This document shows, piece after piece, positions 33,826 to 45,448 of a stretch of DNA of 64,000 bases (position 1 is the first letter of the stretch; each line of letters opens with the position of its first letter). Position numbers and translations under genes: made by a program. Source of the DNA: Globodera rostochiensis (lineage: Eukaryota; Nematoda; Chromadorea; Rhabditida; Heteroderidae); contig JAEVLN010000001.1 of assembly GCA_018350325.1 (NCBI GenBank), forward strand, positions 2,345,501 to 2,409,500. The letters are read 5' to 3'. The notes below the pieces were generated by a model. It ran no database searches, was not told where the DNA came from, and saw only the letters and a list, made by a program, of their open reading frames with translations.

Positions 33826-34402
33826 TTAAACCCACGCATTTTCATTAATGGGAATACTAACAAATTCCCTCGGGGGCGTGTAATTAGTCCTTTTTGATCT
33901 CGACGCCGACGCCGCCCCTGTAACCTTGCCAAATTCAAAATCCGATGACAGATTCTTGTTCAGCATCCCGGCGTCAAACTGACCCCCGACCGACCGACCC
34001 ATTCTGGGTTGAGATTGTAGAAAATCCAAATTTCATATTTTTACATACAATCTGTCGATGGCGTAGTTGGTGATGATGTTCACAAATGTAAATATGTAAT
34101 ACAAAGCTGCGAATGGGTAAAAGAAAAATTGAAACTTTAAAGAATTGATTAACGGTGCGGTATGTTAAAAAACGTCGAACGCAACGTCGGAAAAAATGTA
34201 AGGGAAAAATGAGAGATTTATCTATCCTCGGTTAAAGAAATCTTTCATTTTTTTGTCCTTAATTTTTTTTTTCGTCGTCGTCGTCCGACAATTTTTGTGT
34301 AATTTCGCGTCACATTTGCCGCGCCGCGTACATCGCTAAGTTGACGCCGACCGCACAAATCTTTTGCCTCCTTTCCAAATTATGTGCCTCATTTTGTCCC
34401 AT
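33826..34402 (-). CDS. Small predicted membrane protein
   Basis: Three exon-like blocks on the minus strand. The first begins MGQNEAHNLERRQKIC (ATG at 34402) with AVGVNLAMYAARQM. The second, at about 34114-34057 after TTCGCAG, reads LYYIFTFVNIITNYAIDRL, a likely membrane segment. The third, about 34018-33826 after CAACCCAG, reads MGRSVGGQFDAGMLNKNL and ends NENAWV. The join of blocks 2 and 3 keeps phase. The join of blocks 1 and 2 does not with the donor I can see (AAT before GTGACG), so a small exon may be missing or block 1 may belong elsewhere. No family recognised. Confidence 0.45.
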
Positions 34403-34617
34403 TTTCCTCCTTTTTTCATTTGAACTTGAAATTATTGAGCAGAACACTTGCTTCAGGAATAATTTTCGGCACACAAAAATTGGAGGCAATTCGATCACAT
34501 CACCAGACATCAATGGGTTGGTTATTTGTCCGATTGCAAAATTTTTTTTTACAAATTGGACCTAAAAAACAAAAAATTTTTGTTCGAAAAAAAACACCGG
34601 AAATAAATTTGTTTTCA

Positions 34618-37600
34618 GCGAATGCTGGTGAGTTGGGTGATTTTCTGAAAAGCAAACAGCAAGAGGCGGCGGCAGTGTTCATTGAACAACATGAACATGA
34701 ACGACCGATGGTTAGTTGGACTGCTTCACGTCGGTGTGTTCAGCAACGGCACGGAGACAGCGCTGAACATGTGGGGCGTACCGCTCATGCTGGCGCTGTG
34801 GCGCGTGACATGCACGCAGAAGAATATCAGCAAGTGCGTCCGTTGAATGGGACATAAGCCGCCCAAAATTTGGGCTTTCAAAGACTTTTTGGATTTTGAA
34901 AAATAAGAAATTGTTTGACCAACTAAAAATAAGGAATTGCTTTTCGTTTAATACATTTTTGTTTTTTAATGATTAATTTTCAGTGTTCTTCTTCCGCTGT
35001 TGCTTCTTTGGAGAGTGATTTGACGGAAGAGTTTGTGGAGGTGGAAGAGTTGCACGGCACTGTTACACTTGGCCACGATGGACAGTTTTACGTGGCGCTC
35101 AACGCGGACACAACAAATCTGAATGACATCGGTTTGAGCTTAATTTTAAGCCTAAAATGTTATGTTTGCCGTCGGGGTTTTATAATGCCAAGTCCTAAAT
35201 CTGTAAAAAAAACAATTTAGTTTTTTGTTAGCATCTTATCCGTAACAAATTGAAGACGGGTTCTCAATTTTCTTTTGATTCCGAAACCCCCTTTTTTAGA
35301 CCTTGAACAGTTTGGCAGTGCTTTTGTTGTTGAGAATGGGGTGGACGGCTCGCAAACGTTGGTGTTCGACGACACCGGAAGGGATCGGCTGACAGTTGAC
35401 GACGACGGTGCGTTCATGCGGAAATAATGCTGCAAAAGTTGACGCCCAATTTGGTCCCATAGCCACAAAAAAAGTTTTTGAAGCGTTGGGACAAACATTT
35501 TTGGAGTTTTCGACAGTGTACCGTTTCAGTTGATTGGTCCAAAACATTAAACATTAATTCATCATGTAAAACTTCCAAAAAAAAAACTTTATTAAAATTC
35601 GAACGTTGGTCATTGGAACATATTTTGGAAATTTGGAAACAAAATTATTGAAAACGCTATTTATGGTCAAGGCATTTTAGAGTAGACGGGCCTAAAAATT
35701 GTTAAAATTGGGGGTTGGACCTGTAAAACATTGTCAAATTTTTTTTTTATAGAAGGAACCTCTTCTGCCCGACCTCAGCAAAGTCATTATTCTTTTACTG
35801 CTGCTGCTGCTGTTTATGGTGGCAGCAGCAGCAGCATCACGGACAATGAACAGCAAAAGCAACCGCACCAATTGGTGTCACCGGCGGTGTTCGCCGATGT
35901 GGCACATGAGGAAGTGCTCGAATATGACAACGACGAAGACGACAACGCCGGACTATTCGGTGGGTTAAATGAACGTCTCGAAAAGGATGAAGGTGGGGAA
36001 ATTAGGAACAGTTTAAAAAAAAGTGGTGGCCCTAGAGAAGACGCAATTTTTGGGCCAATTTTTCTCAAAAACATCTTTTTTTTTTTTTGTTCAGATTACA
36101 ACAAACAGCGTCGGTCCCGTGTGTTTGGGCACTGCCGATGCTTTGAGTGCGGTCAAACATTTGTGAACATGGCCCGTCTGGAACGGCATTTGTCTGTCCA
36201 TCAACAGTACGGCGTCTATTTGTGTCCGTTGTGTGGCAAAACGTACAAGTACGACGGGGGGTTTAGAATTATTTTTGTGCCATTCTTTCCAAACATTTTT
36301 TTGTTTTCTCCCGAAAATGCCGTCGTTTATGGGGTGGACGTGTTTTGGATAGAAAACAGACAGTGAACATTTGTAAAGAATGGTGGCATTTTTTGCAATA
36401 ATTGTGTGCCGGAAATGAACTGCTTGATGTTCTTTAGTCCATCCCACTCAGATACGAGTACAATTTGTTCTTCCATTGGCGCAAAACGTGTCGGGATATG
36501 AACGAGCTGTTGTCGCAGGACGAGCGCAAAGTTTGTCAAATTTTTACTACTTTTTTTTTCTCATTTTATTTAAAACAAATTTTTTTTCGTTTTTTCAAAT
36601 GCAAATTTTTGTACCCAAATTTAGACCATCGAAATCAATGCTTTGCGCCAATTGGTAGAAGAAATTGCGCAGAAAAAATTGGCGATTGGACCGCTTATGT
36701 TGGACAATACGCCGCCGGCGGCGGTGCCATCGTCGATTGGTCGTCAACACAATTCCATGCAAACATTGACTGTCGACAAAATGTTGCTGAACAAATTGAC
36801 GGTGGACAGTCTCTTCGGCAAGTTCACACTTTCCCATTTTTGTGTGTCTTTTGTGTAGACTAGAGACCGGAACGAGACGAGATCTCGAGAAATCTTGTCT
36901 CGAATAAAACTGTTTTTCGAGATCCGAGTTTTTTCGAGAATCTCATCTCGAGTCTCGCTCGAAACTCGAGTCCGGTCTCTACTAGAGACTAAATGTTGTT
37001 AATGGGGTGGTGGTTATAGCTTTATAAGATGCATTTTTTGTGTGTGTGTTTGAATTGCGCATTTTGTTTTCAGGCGACAAGTTGGCCATGTGCGAGCTGT
37101 GCGGCCTGACTGTGTACGACAAACATTTGGCCACCCATCGGGCGGTCCATCGCGGCAGGCGGCCAATGGACGGGCGCAGTGTTGGCGGCGCGTTCTTCTG
37201 CGATTTGTGCGGGCTGATGTTCCGTACACACGCCAATCTGATCAGACATTGGCGTACCGGTTGCAGCACCATTCAGGTCGCGTTGTTGATGAATAATGTG
37301 GAGGGGGGGAGGGGGGGGGGTGAACAAAAAAGTCTTAAATGAGTCAATTTTTGTGCATTTTGTTAGTCAGGGGTGGGGTTGGTTGGTTGACGGCTTCTGA
37401 AAATCCCCCCCTGTCCTCCTTGGTAAAATTTTTTTTCTGTTTACGAACTGAACGGTCTGCCTGTCTCTCACTCCATCTTTTTATTCCCACCCTCTCTTTG
37501 TTCATCGCATGTTCATGTTTTAGGCAAATTTGCCCGAAGATTCTGATATTACGATGGATGACGCGGGCTTGAAGCAAATGGTGGCCAATTTGCTGAAAAA

Positions 37601-40154
37601 ATTTACTCGAAAAGGTCGGAAAAGTTTAAAAATTCCTGTTTTAAATTTCCGCTAATATTTAGAGCCTGAACATTTTGTTGACAGTTTTGATGACATTAAC
37701 CAGCCGAGCACCTCTCGACAGGTTTCGGGCGCTGTTTCTAAATTAAATAATTGTTTTTTTTCAAAATGCAGGTTGCCTTCGGACTCCTTAACGACAGGCC
37801 AAGACATCGGTACCAAACTGTTACAACTTCGTCCAAAATGTTCCGGGATGATCAACAGCAACAGAATGTGACAGTCCAATCAAAATTGGATGAAGAATGG
37901 GCTCGGACTGAAGTGGGTTTGAATGCTAATTATTTTTTTGTTGTTTTAAATTTTAGGGTGTCATTTTTGCAGACGACTTTTTCGATGTTGCTGATGACAC
38001 TTTGTTGTTCAACGAGGAGGGGAAGCTGGTCAATCTGGTGGAGGAACAGCGCTGTCCTCCTTTCACGCCAATGGCGGGTCGGCGAGCAGCAGCCATTGGC
38101 AACAACCGTTTGGCATTGACTGCTTCACCGATTGTGGCGATGGGGGCACCACACGGTGCGCAAGCAGTTCGTGGAACGGACGGCGAATTGCAATGGATCC
38201 AATATGCTCAGTCGGTGCAGTGCAGTGAGTGCTACCGGTAACGGCAATTTTGTTTTGGCATTTATCTATCCATGGGGGATCATCGACATCATTTGTGCAT
38301 GCATTGTGTTCAGCTCCTTCTCCTCTGTTCAACGGCTTGAAAAGCACATGGCCGGCACGCATTGTTCCTTTGGCACTCATCACTGTTTGTTGTGCGGCAG
38401 TCGCTTCAAGTACGAGTACAACTTGCTCTTCCACTACCGACAAGTTTGCCCGCACACGCAGAAGCAGATCAGCAAAGAGCTGCGACAGCAGGTGCACAAA
38501 TGTGGACAAAACTGAACGATAAAAACTTAGCGGAAGCATTGGGATTTTCCCAAATTTTGAAAAATTAAAAAATAAAGACTAAATTTGTGAACCAGATGGA
38601 AGCGGTGGACCTGAAGAAGGCTGTTCGACAAATTGCGTCCACGTCGACTCATTCGGCCCCTCTCCTCCACCCGTCCATGGCGTCCGCCCACTTGACGCCC
38701 CAATCGTCGGCCATGCAACAGTCGTCCAATTTAGTACAGCTTGGCACCGGCGCTGCTGCTGCTGCTGTTCCTGGTACTGGTGGTACGCTCGTGGGGGGAG
38801 CGCCGGCGCCGCTTCTTCCCGCCACCGACGGCACCATCGCAGCTGTCCCCCCGCCGTCGTCTTCATCTCGGCCTGAGCTCGGCGACTCGGTGATTCGACG
38901 ACAAATGATGAAGAAGGTGGTGTGCGGTGTGCGCGCATTGTGCAGTTTTTCTTGACAATTGTCGATATGTTTTGCTTCAAGAACGAGCACAAAACCATGA
39001 GAAAAAATTTGTTAAACAATTAATATTTTAAATACTTTTTGTTAGTTAGGCAAACCTCTGAATAATGTCAGAATTTTACGAGAATTATATGAAAAAATTG
39101 AAATTGAAATATTTAGATTATCCAAAAGCACGCGAAAAAGGAGCGCCGAGAGCAGCACCAGTGTTCGCCGTCAAAGGCTTACCTTAGCCTCCCGCAGCAA
39201 CTTTTGCAGCCCATTGAGCGTCCAAATTGGCCCGATGGAACGAAATGTCCAATTTGTTGTCAGTTTTTTTTTAAATTTAGCATAAAATTTGTCAAATTAA
39301 AAAGAAAAATAAATAAACACTATTCGTGAAGCAAAAAAAAAAGTGTCATTTTCTTCAAAATTTTTGGTTTTCTATACGGCAACATTTTTTGTTGGCTTTT
39401 AAATGTTGGAAACTTTTCAGCAATTGTCTTCTACGGGCTGAAGGTGCTGGTGCGCCATCTACGGGCCGCCCATCCGAATGAGTCGTCTGTTTGGGAGCGC
39501 ACTTTGTGCACATTGGACGGTGGCGCCGGTGACGGCCAAGCAGCGATTCGGACCACAAAACTTTGGCCCAACCGGTTGTCCTCCTCGGCCTCGTCGTCGT
39601 CGTCGTTATCGTTGCTGTCCCGTCGGAAAAGGAAAATGCGTAATAAAGTTAATTTTTGAGCATTTGATTTTCAAAATTTGAAGGCAATTTTGTTTTCTAA
39701 ATTACCTAAATGCTGCAAGCCTCCCCTCTCTCTTTCAGTTCATGAAGAGAGTGAAGAACGACCACCGCAACTTGAACGGACAGGCCAAACGGAGTTAGCA
39801 CAACAACAACAACAACAAACTGTTCGGAAAGGGAACGGGGCGGCGCCGCAGGTGTTTTGGGATTTAATCTTCATCATAAACGAATTGTTGGTTGTGCTGC
39901 TTCTTTTTGCTTATTTGATTTTTTCCGATCAAATCCAAAGCACGGCTCTTCTCTGATCATTTTGATCCGGACAAGTCGACCTGTTCTGTCTTCTGAACCC
40001 CTTTGATCAGTTCAGTGTCGTTGAGTCCAGATCAGGGCGCCGTTGGGATACGGCCCGAACATGAGCTTTTTTGTTCCTTCAATCTCTAAACCCAAACATT
40101 CTTCAACAGTACTACGGAAGAGGAAACAACAACAACATGGACAGGATGGGATGA
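34618..40154 (+). CDS. Multi-finger C2H2/C2HC zinc-finger protein
   Basis: Likely nuclear DNA- or RNA-binding regulator. About 17 exons run from an acceptor at 34617 to a TGA at 40152-40154; the true first exon and start are not found. Order: acidic region (34984-36000: ESDLTEEFVEVEEL, NDEDDNAGLFG); finger CFECGQTFVNMARLERHLSVH then CPLCGKTYKYEYNLFFH...C (36110-36510, split by an intron inside KY|KYE); linker; CELCGLTVYDKHLATHRAVH and CDLCGLMFRTHANLIRHW...C (37074-37270); acidic linker; CSEC with SFSSVQRLEKHMAGTH and CLLCGSRFKYEYNLLFH...C (38215-38490); Ala/Pro/Ser-rich linker; a last CPICC...LVRHLRAAH (39230-39475); basic RRKRKMR; Gln tail. Fingers come in pairs, the second of each pair ending in Cys instead of His. 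No orthologue recognised. CHRAC1 starts 275 bases downstream. Confidence 0.75.
36858..36988. mobile_element. CTCGA-rich palindromic element, copy 4
   Basis: Inverted ends AGACTAGAGACCGGAACGAG and CCGGTCTCTACTAGAGACT enclose TCTCGAGAATCTC-type units. It lies in an intron of the zinc-finger gene. Related in composition and layout to the elements near 7.5, 8.2 and 18.5 kb, though its termini differ. Confidence 0.5.
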
Positions 40155-40428
40155 CCAAAGGGGGCATGGATGATTATGTGGAATAGCAGATCAGTTCTCC
40201 CTTTCCCGCCTCGGCTGATCGGACGGGGACCATCACAGAATTAAGAAAATTTTAAAAATTATTGTAAAATGTTGGCTGAATAAAATTGTAGAAGCATTTA
40301 TATTATTCATTGGACAATTTGTTAAGATCATTTTTATTTATATTACGAAAATAAAAATTTCTGAATTTTAACGCCATCATAGGGAGAGCATTTGTTTTGT
40401 CTTGTTTTGTTGAAAATTGAGCGGAATT

Positions 40429-41813
40429 ATGACGAGTACAGAACGGAGCATTGATGCCGCCAGTAAAGCGGGCACAAGTCGTCAGAGTGCCACCAGTCAG
40501 TTGAAGCAGCACCAAGCGGCGCCGACGACCACCACCAAGCGGCATATGGACGGCGGGAGTCCACGACGCAAAAGCAGCAGTAGCGCCGGCGGCGGTGTAC
40601 AGGCTGAACAACGGGAACACCGGAAGTGGGCCACCACCGCAGCGAGCGGCAAGGATCAGAAACAACAACAACAACAACAGCAGTTGAAGAAGGACAAAAA
40701 GCGGCCGGTGGGTTTTTGAGTGTGTGTGTTTTTTTGACAGAGTTTTTGTTTTGTACGAAACCGTAACCCGGATCCCGAACCCAGCAATTTGTGACCGTCG
40801 ATAGCGCGAACCTGTTGTTGGTGTTGTTATGGTCTAGCAAATGCTGATCAGCTCCATGCCCTGTTCAGAATCAATCAACATGCTTAGCGCTTTCGAATGA
40901 CGACAAATTTGTTGGGTTTTCGGTTCATTCAAAAAGGGATTATTTATATAGGCATTTGACCAGCAGAAACCTTTTGAGCAAGTTCAACTCATTCGAAAGA
41001 GTAGGCAAAATTGTTTCTGTGTACCCTGGACAAAGTCTCTGCGTGTTTTTCAGTTGAAGATGATTCACGAAGACAACGATGATGATGTTGAAGATGAGGA
41101 CGAAGACGGGGAGGAGGGCGAAGCCGGACCTTCTGGTGATGCCGTCGGCAGCGGTGGCACTGCTTTGTCCTCATCCAACCAGATGCGTATGCTTCCGCAG
41201 ACCAAGGTTCGCTCCATCATGGAGGCGTCGCCGAACGTCAGCGGGCTGAAGATCAGCGGAGAGGCAATGTTCGCGATGGGCAAAGCGGCGGTCAGTTTCA
41301 CGTCAGGAGATGTACCCGGCTGGATTCCGGACATTTTTGGAGACACAATTCCGGGTTTTCCTGACATTTTTGGAGACACAATTCCGAGTTTTGGACTTTT
41401 TGTTGGCCTCAGGTTACATTTCTGGGTTACATGTTCGGCCACCTTTTTTTGTGCCTTTTAGGAGGCTTTCATTTCATTGTTGGCCAAAGGAGCGCATCAA
41501 CAGATGCTCGAGTGCAGCCATGTGCGGGTCAACTACAACGAGTTGGCCCTGTTCGTGCACCACAACGAGGAGCTGAACTTCATTCAAGGCATGGAGACGA
41601 CGACAAATTTCGGCACTTTTATTAATCAACCACCGAAATGCTTAAAATCAAAATTTTTGACATTTTTTTGAGCTTCTCTGTTCAACGCCTATTCGCAAAA
41701 ATAAATGGGTAACCCCCAAAAAATGGAATTTATTCTTTCATTTTATAGATATTCTTCCAAGGAAGCACAAATTTTCGGAGCTGAACAAGCTGATGCTTAA
41801 GAACAAACGGTGA
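40429..41813 (+). CDS. CHRAC1: CHRAC1 (CHRAC-15) histone-fold protein
   Basis: Histone-fold subunit of the ISWI-containing chromatin accessibility complex, relative of DNA polymerase epsilon subunit Dpb3/POLE4. Exons 40429-40707, 41054-41290, 41462-41588 and 41749-41813 give 235 residues. The fold reads MLPQTKVRSIMEASPNVSGL, KISGEAMFAMGKAAEAFISL, then HVRVNYNELALFVHHNEELN and DILPRKHKFSELNKLMLK, matching the family's LP...VR.IM...P.V and F..DILP.K signatures. The first 93 codons are a Ser/Lys/Gln-rich tail and exon 2 opens with an Asp/Glu block, so the protein is nearly twice human CHRAC1 (131). The third intron appears to begin with GC (ATTCAAG before GCATGG): this join keeps phase and restores FIQDILP. 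The ATG at 40429 is the first Met; upstream in-frame TTG is not used in eukaryotes. Confidence 0.9.
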
Positions 41814-42179
41814 TCAGAAGAGGACAACGCGCGCGCACACACTTTTTGAGGCCAGAAATTGATTAAAAAATGAGATGATAATTTTGTGATTCCTCGTAAG
41901 ATAAACTTTGTATTTGTCCTTATTGTATGTTACAAATAAATTCGGATCACCTATAAAAACCTTTTTAGGTACCTAAAACGGAGTTCTAGCACTGCGCCCC
42001 ATAATTGTGACCCCAACCACTACAAAAAATAATCCCAAAATTATATCTCTCAAAGTCCAATGGTTCACAATTGTTTTTGTTTTTATCAACAGAAAACAAC
42101 ATTTTGATGCCGAATGGCCGCTATTCATTGTGATAAGGGATTTTTTTATTCTTGATCTTCCATCGAAAAATGCGATCGA
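41814..42179. other. Convergent 3' region between CHRAC1 and 14-3-3
   Basis: Two genes end toward each other here. AATAAA at about 41936 could serve CHRAC1. No coding segment seen. Confidence 0.5.
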
Positions 42180-43154
42180 TCAGGCCCCAACGTCTTTGTC
42201 GGCCTCTCCGCTGCTGTCACCCGCCGGTGTGTAAGAGGACCACAGCGTCAAATTGTCCCGCAACAGTTGCATGATCAGCGTGGAGTCCTTGTAGCTTTCT
42301 TCGTCCAACGTGTCCAGCTTAGCAATTGCGTTGTCGAAAGCCTACAAAATCAAAAATTGCCAAAACTTGAATTTTTCCAAAATTGCGTGCCCACCTGTTT
42401 GGCGAGTTGGCAAGCCTTGTCGGAAGAGTCCAGAATTTCAAAGTAAAAAACGGAGAAGTTCAGCGCCAGGCCAAGACGTATCGGATGGGTGGGCTCCATT
42501 TTGGCCTTGGCAAGGTCGAACGCCGCCTGGTACGATTGTTGAGACGCGTCCACAACATCTAAAAAAAGAAATTGTCAATTTAATAAACAAAATTTGAGAA
42601 CTTCAAAATGAAATTCCCACCTTTTTTGCCGGCCACCTCAGCCAAATAGCGGTAGTAGTCAGCCTTCATCTTCAAGTAGAACACCTGCGAGTCCGGCTCC
42701 TCGGCCTTCGAGATCAAATACTCGTCAAGCAGATCCTAAAAGATGGCAAAAAAACATTAATTAATGACTCGCAACCACAAGAATTTGACACGCACCAACA
42801 CGTCCTGGCAAATGTCGCGCAGCTCGCCCTCAATCTTCTCCCGGTACTGCTTGGCCATCTGGTGCTTCGTCGTCGAGTTCTGTTCGATGGAAGAGATGAC
42901 GCGCCAGGAGGAGCGAAGCGCTCCGACGACATTTTTGTAAGCGACGGACAACAAATTGCGCTCCTCGTTGTTCAGTACGTTGCCGAACTCAATCACCTTA
43001 AGTACAAATGTTAAAAATTGTTTTTTCGAAAATGACTCCTAATTGCAGAAGTACCACACACCTTTTTGATCAAATGTGCCATGTCGTTGTAGCGTTCGGC
43101 CTTTTCAGCAAGCTTCGCATTGTCCACAAGCTCGTCCCTGTTGTTGTAGGCCAT
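42180..43154 (-). CDS. 14-3-3 protein
   Basis: Phosphoserine/threonine adaptor that dimerises and binds many signalling partners. Five exons (43154-43062, 42996-42796, 42735-42621, 42558-42395, 42341-42180) sum to 244 residues, the normal length. Signatures: [18 protein letters not shown], then [44 protein letters not shown] and [18 protein letters not shown], plus [19 protein letters not shown]. The basic pocket (Lys of VAYK, second Arg of the RRSSWR motif, RY of YYRYL) is present, but the first Arg of that motif is Leu (GALRSSWR; codon CTT on the coding strand). The C-terminal tail is short and acidic (GEADKDVGA). An AG lies one base before the ATG, suggesting spliced-leader addition. Confidence 0.97.
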
Positions 43155-44405
43155 GCTTTTTGACAGAATTTGTTTAATGATTTCAAAGAAATGCTAAATA
43201 TATATTTGGGGAAATTTGCATTGTTTGGGATTTGATGCTTATTCAACACTTTTTTGCATATTTTTTCTCTTTAACTCTTCTCTAATTACTAAGTAAACGA
43301 AATAAAACATTATTGGCACTATTAGAAAAGCTCTTATTTGACCAAATACAATTTGGACCAAAGTTTGAGGTCAAAAACTTTGTTTGGCATGGTTGGCCGG
43401 TCTCCAGAATAAAGTAGAGACTATTATACTCTGTTACTTATTTCTTTTTTGCCATGTTTACATTTTTAGGAGTTTGGAAACACCATATTTTGACAGAACT
43501 GCCGAAAAAATAAGTTTAAGGACGAAGTTTTGTCATCAAACTTCGAGTTCGGAATTCTTTACACCATTTTTTATAGAGATCGGTAAAAATTGGATATTTA
43601 AGACAAAAAATGGTGCTTTGCTTAAGTATCCTTTAGGGCCCATCAGGGTTAGGATTTAAGTTCTCAAATTTTTTACTAAAAATCTTAATTGATGTCCAAA
43701 TTGAACAGAACAAAAAGAATTGATAGAGCACATTTTGCAAAAAAAAATATTTTGAAATTTAACGGTTTTTGTGATGAAAATTGGTCCAAAAATTAAAAAC
43801 ATTTCGCCAAACAATTATTTACGGGAACGGGAAAAAGACTAATTTGTAAAATTTTCCGGGAGCTGGAATCCCGACTTTTTCTCCCTTCAGGTAAAAATGG
43901 TTCCGTTCCGTTAACTGCTTTGAATATCACTATGCTTTTTTAGAAAAAAATGATAAGCATAGATTTTTCACATCTCGTTGTGTTTTCTTCCAAATCGTTT
44001 TTGTTGGAGTTCGATTAATTCTCCTCTCCGATCAGTTGCACAACTTTTTTGTTGTAGATGCCTCGTCTTTCTGCTCTACCTCCACCACCAATTGTCGAAG
44101 GGCCGGAGAGTGTTCGACGCCTTCCGCATGTGGGACAAAACGTTAAGCTTAAACCCAAGATAGCTTAGGTTTAGGCTTGAACCTAAGCTCCAGGTGTCAC
44201 ATATTTGTCTATACGGAGTTCGCTCAAATGGATTGATGTGGAAAGGCCCAAAAACGTCATAGTTAATTTGTTATACCAATTGTCAACCGGGGAACCCCCC
44301 ATCCCAAATAAAAATACCCCCCCCCCGTAAGTTTGAAACTTGAACAGTAATTTGAACGCAGCCTACAGAATATTTATTTAAACAATAAAATTTAACATCA
44401 GATAA
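43155..44405. other. Intergenic stretch, no gene seen
   Basis: AT-rich, with a C run near 44321. The plus-strand frames at 43384-43659 and 43978-44163 lack motifs and splice context. Confidence 0.5.
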
Positions 44406-45432
44406 TCACGAAGAAATGCCATAAAATCGGTTGATCACTTCGGCAATATTGAAGCTGAAGTTGGGCCCAAAGTTTGCTTCAATTTTGTCGCCCCGCTTCG
44501 ACAGCATAACAAACGGAAACAAATCGTCGGCAGAATCGGGCACAAATAAATTGGTGGTGTCTGAAAAATGAAAAGGGAAATTTTGATTTTCTTTTACTTT
44601 CTTACCCAAACGTTCGCCATCCCTCGTGTAAATTCGCTGGCGCGTTGCCAAATTGACGCCGCATCCGATGACGTCGCCGGCATCAAACGTAGGCCTTTGG
44701 TTAGGCCAGCGGCTTGCGGCCGCGCTTCTTCCAAAACAGTCCCGGCTCCGGAACGCGTACATTCCATTGAAATTGTTCAAAGGTGCGAGTCCAATGGCGG
44801 CCCTTAACCAAACATTTCAAACGCAATTATAAAAATTTATTAACTTACCCCGATTTATCATTTAAGATGTTCATTTCGAAGTAGAAAATGCCATTTTTTG
44901 GAATTGGCCGTTCGGCAAAGACATACCGAAGAACTAGGAATAGAGGATCAATTTTATCAAAAAATTGAAATTTCGTAAAAAAAATGCTTCAAGTGGTTTA
45001 AACACTCAAAGAAAACCAGGACCTTCTCGATGATTCCCATTAAATTTGACCATCAATCGTTCGGGCTCAATGAGTGTGAGGCCTGCGTGACACGCCGTGG
45101 GATCCCATCGATTCTGTTTCAAGGGAAAGTTTTGTTTATAAAATGGTTTTTTTGTTTTTGTTGAAAAGTCTGGACCTCAAACTTTTGCTTCTGTTTTCGG
45201 ACGGACTCAACGCAATTTGTGGCGATTGGACCGCTCACCAAAAGCATTCGGCGGGAAGAATGAAAGGGCAACGCGCGAACTATCTGAAATTTGTAAAAAA
45301 ATTAGGAACGTTTTTTGGATTGGATTTGGTGGCATTTATTTAAAAACGGCACACCTCACACTGCAATTCCCGCGGCAGCCACCGTCGTTTTATTTGCGAG
45401 TCATTTTCATTGGAAGCGCCTGGGTTTGACAT
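44406..45432 (-). CDS. SPRY/B30.2-domain protein (SPRYSEC/RanBPM-like)
   Basis: Five exons (45432-45355, 45113-45023, 44933-44849, 44802-44606, 44560-44406) sum to 201 residues, nearly all one SPRY domain. Signatures in order: [68 protein letters not shown] with TRDGERLDTTNLFV, then [20 protein letters not shown] ending in PNFSFNI. This is the RanBPM-like SPRY subclass that cyst nematodes have expanded into the SPRYSEC effectors. The start here, [18 protein letters not shown], has no hydrophobic signal peptide, so the protein as modelled is intracellular: either an ancestral non-secreted member or one whose signal exon is missing from the model. Binding partners cannot be read from the sequence. 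Confidence 0.88.
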
Positions 45433-45448
45433 AATAAGTAAGAATTGG

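Noticed and set aside
34384..34617. Extending the zinc-finger gene upstream in the same open frame
   Set aside because: Sequence before the acceptor at 34617 is AT-rich and lies opposite a better minus-strand exon; it looks like intron.
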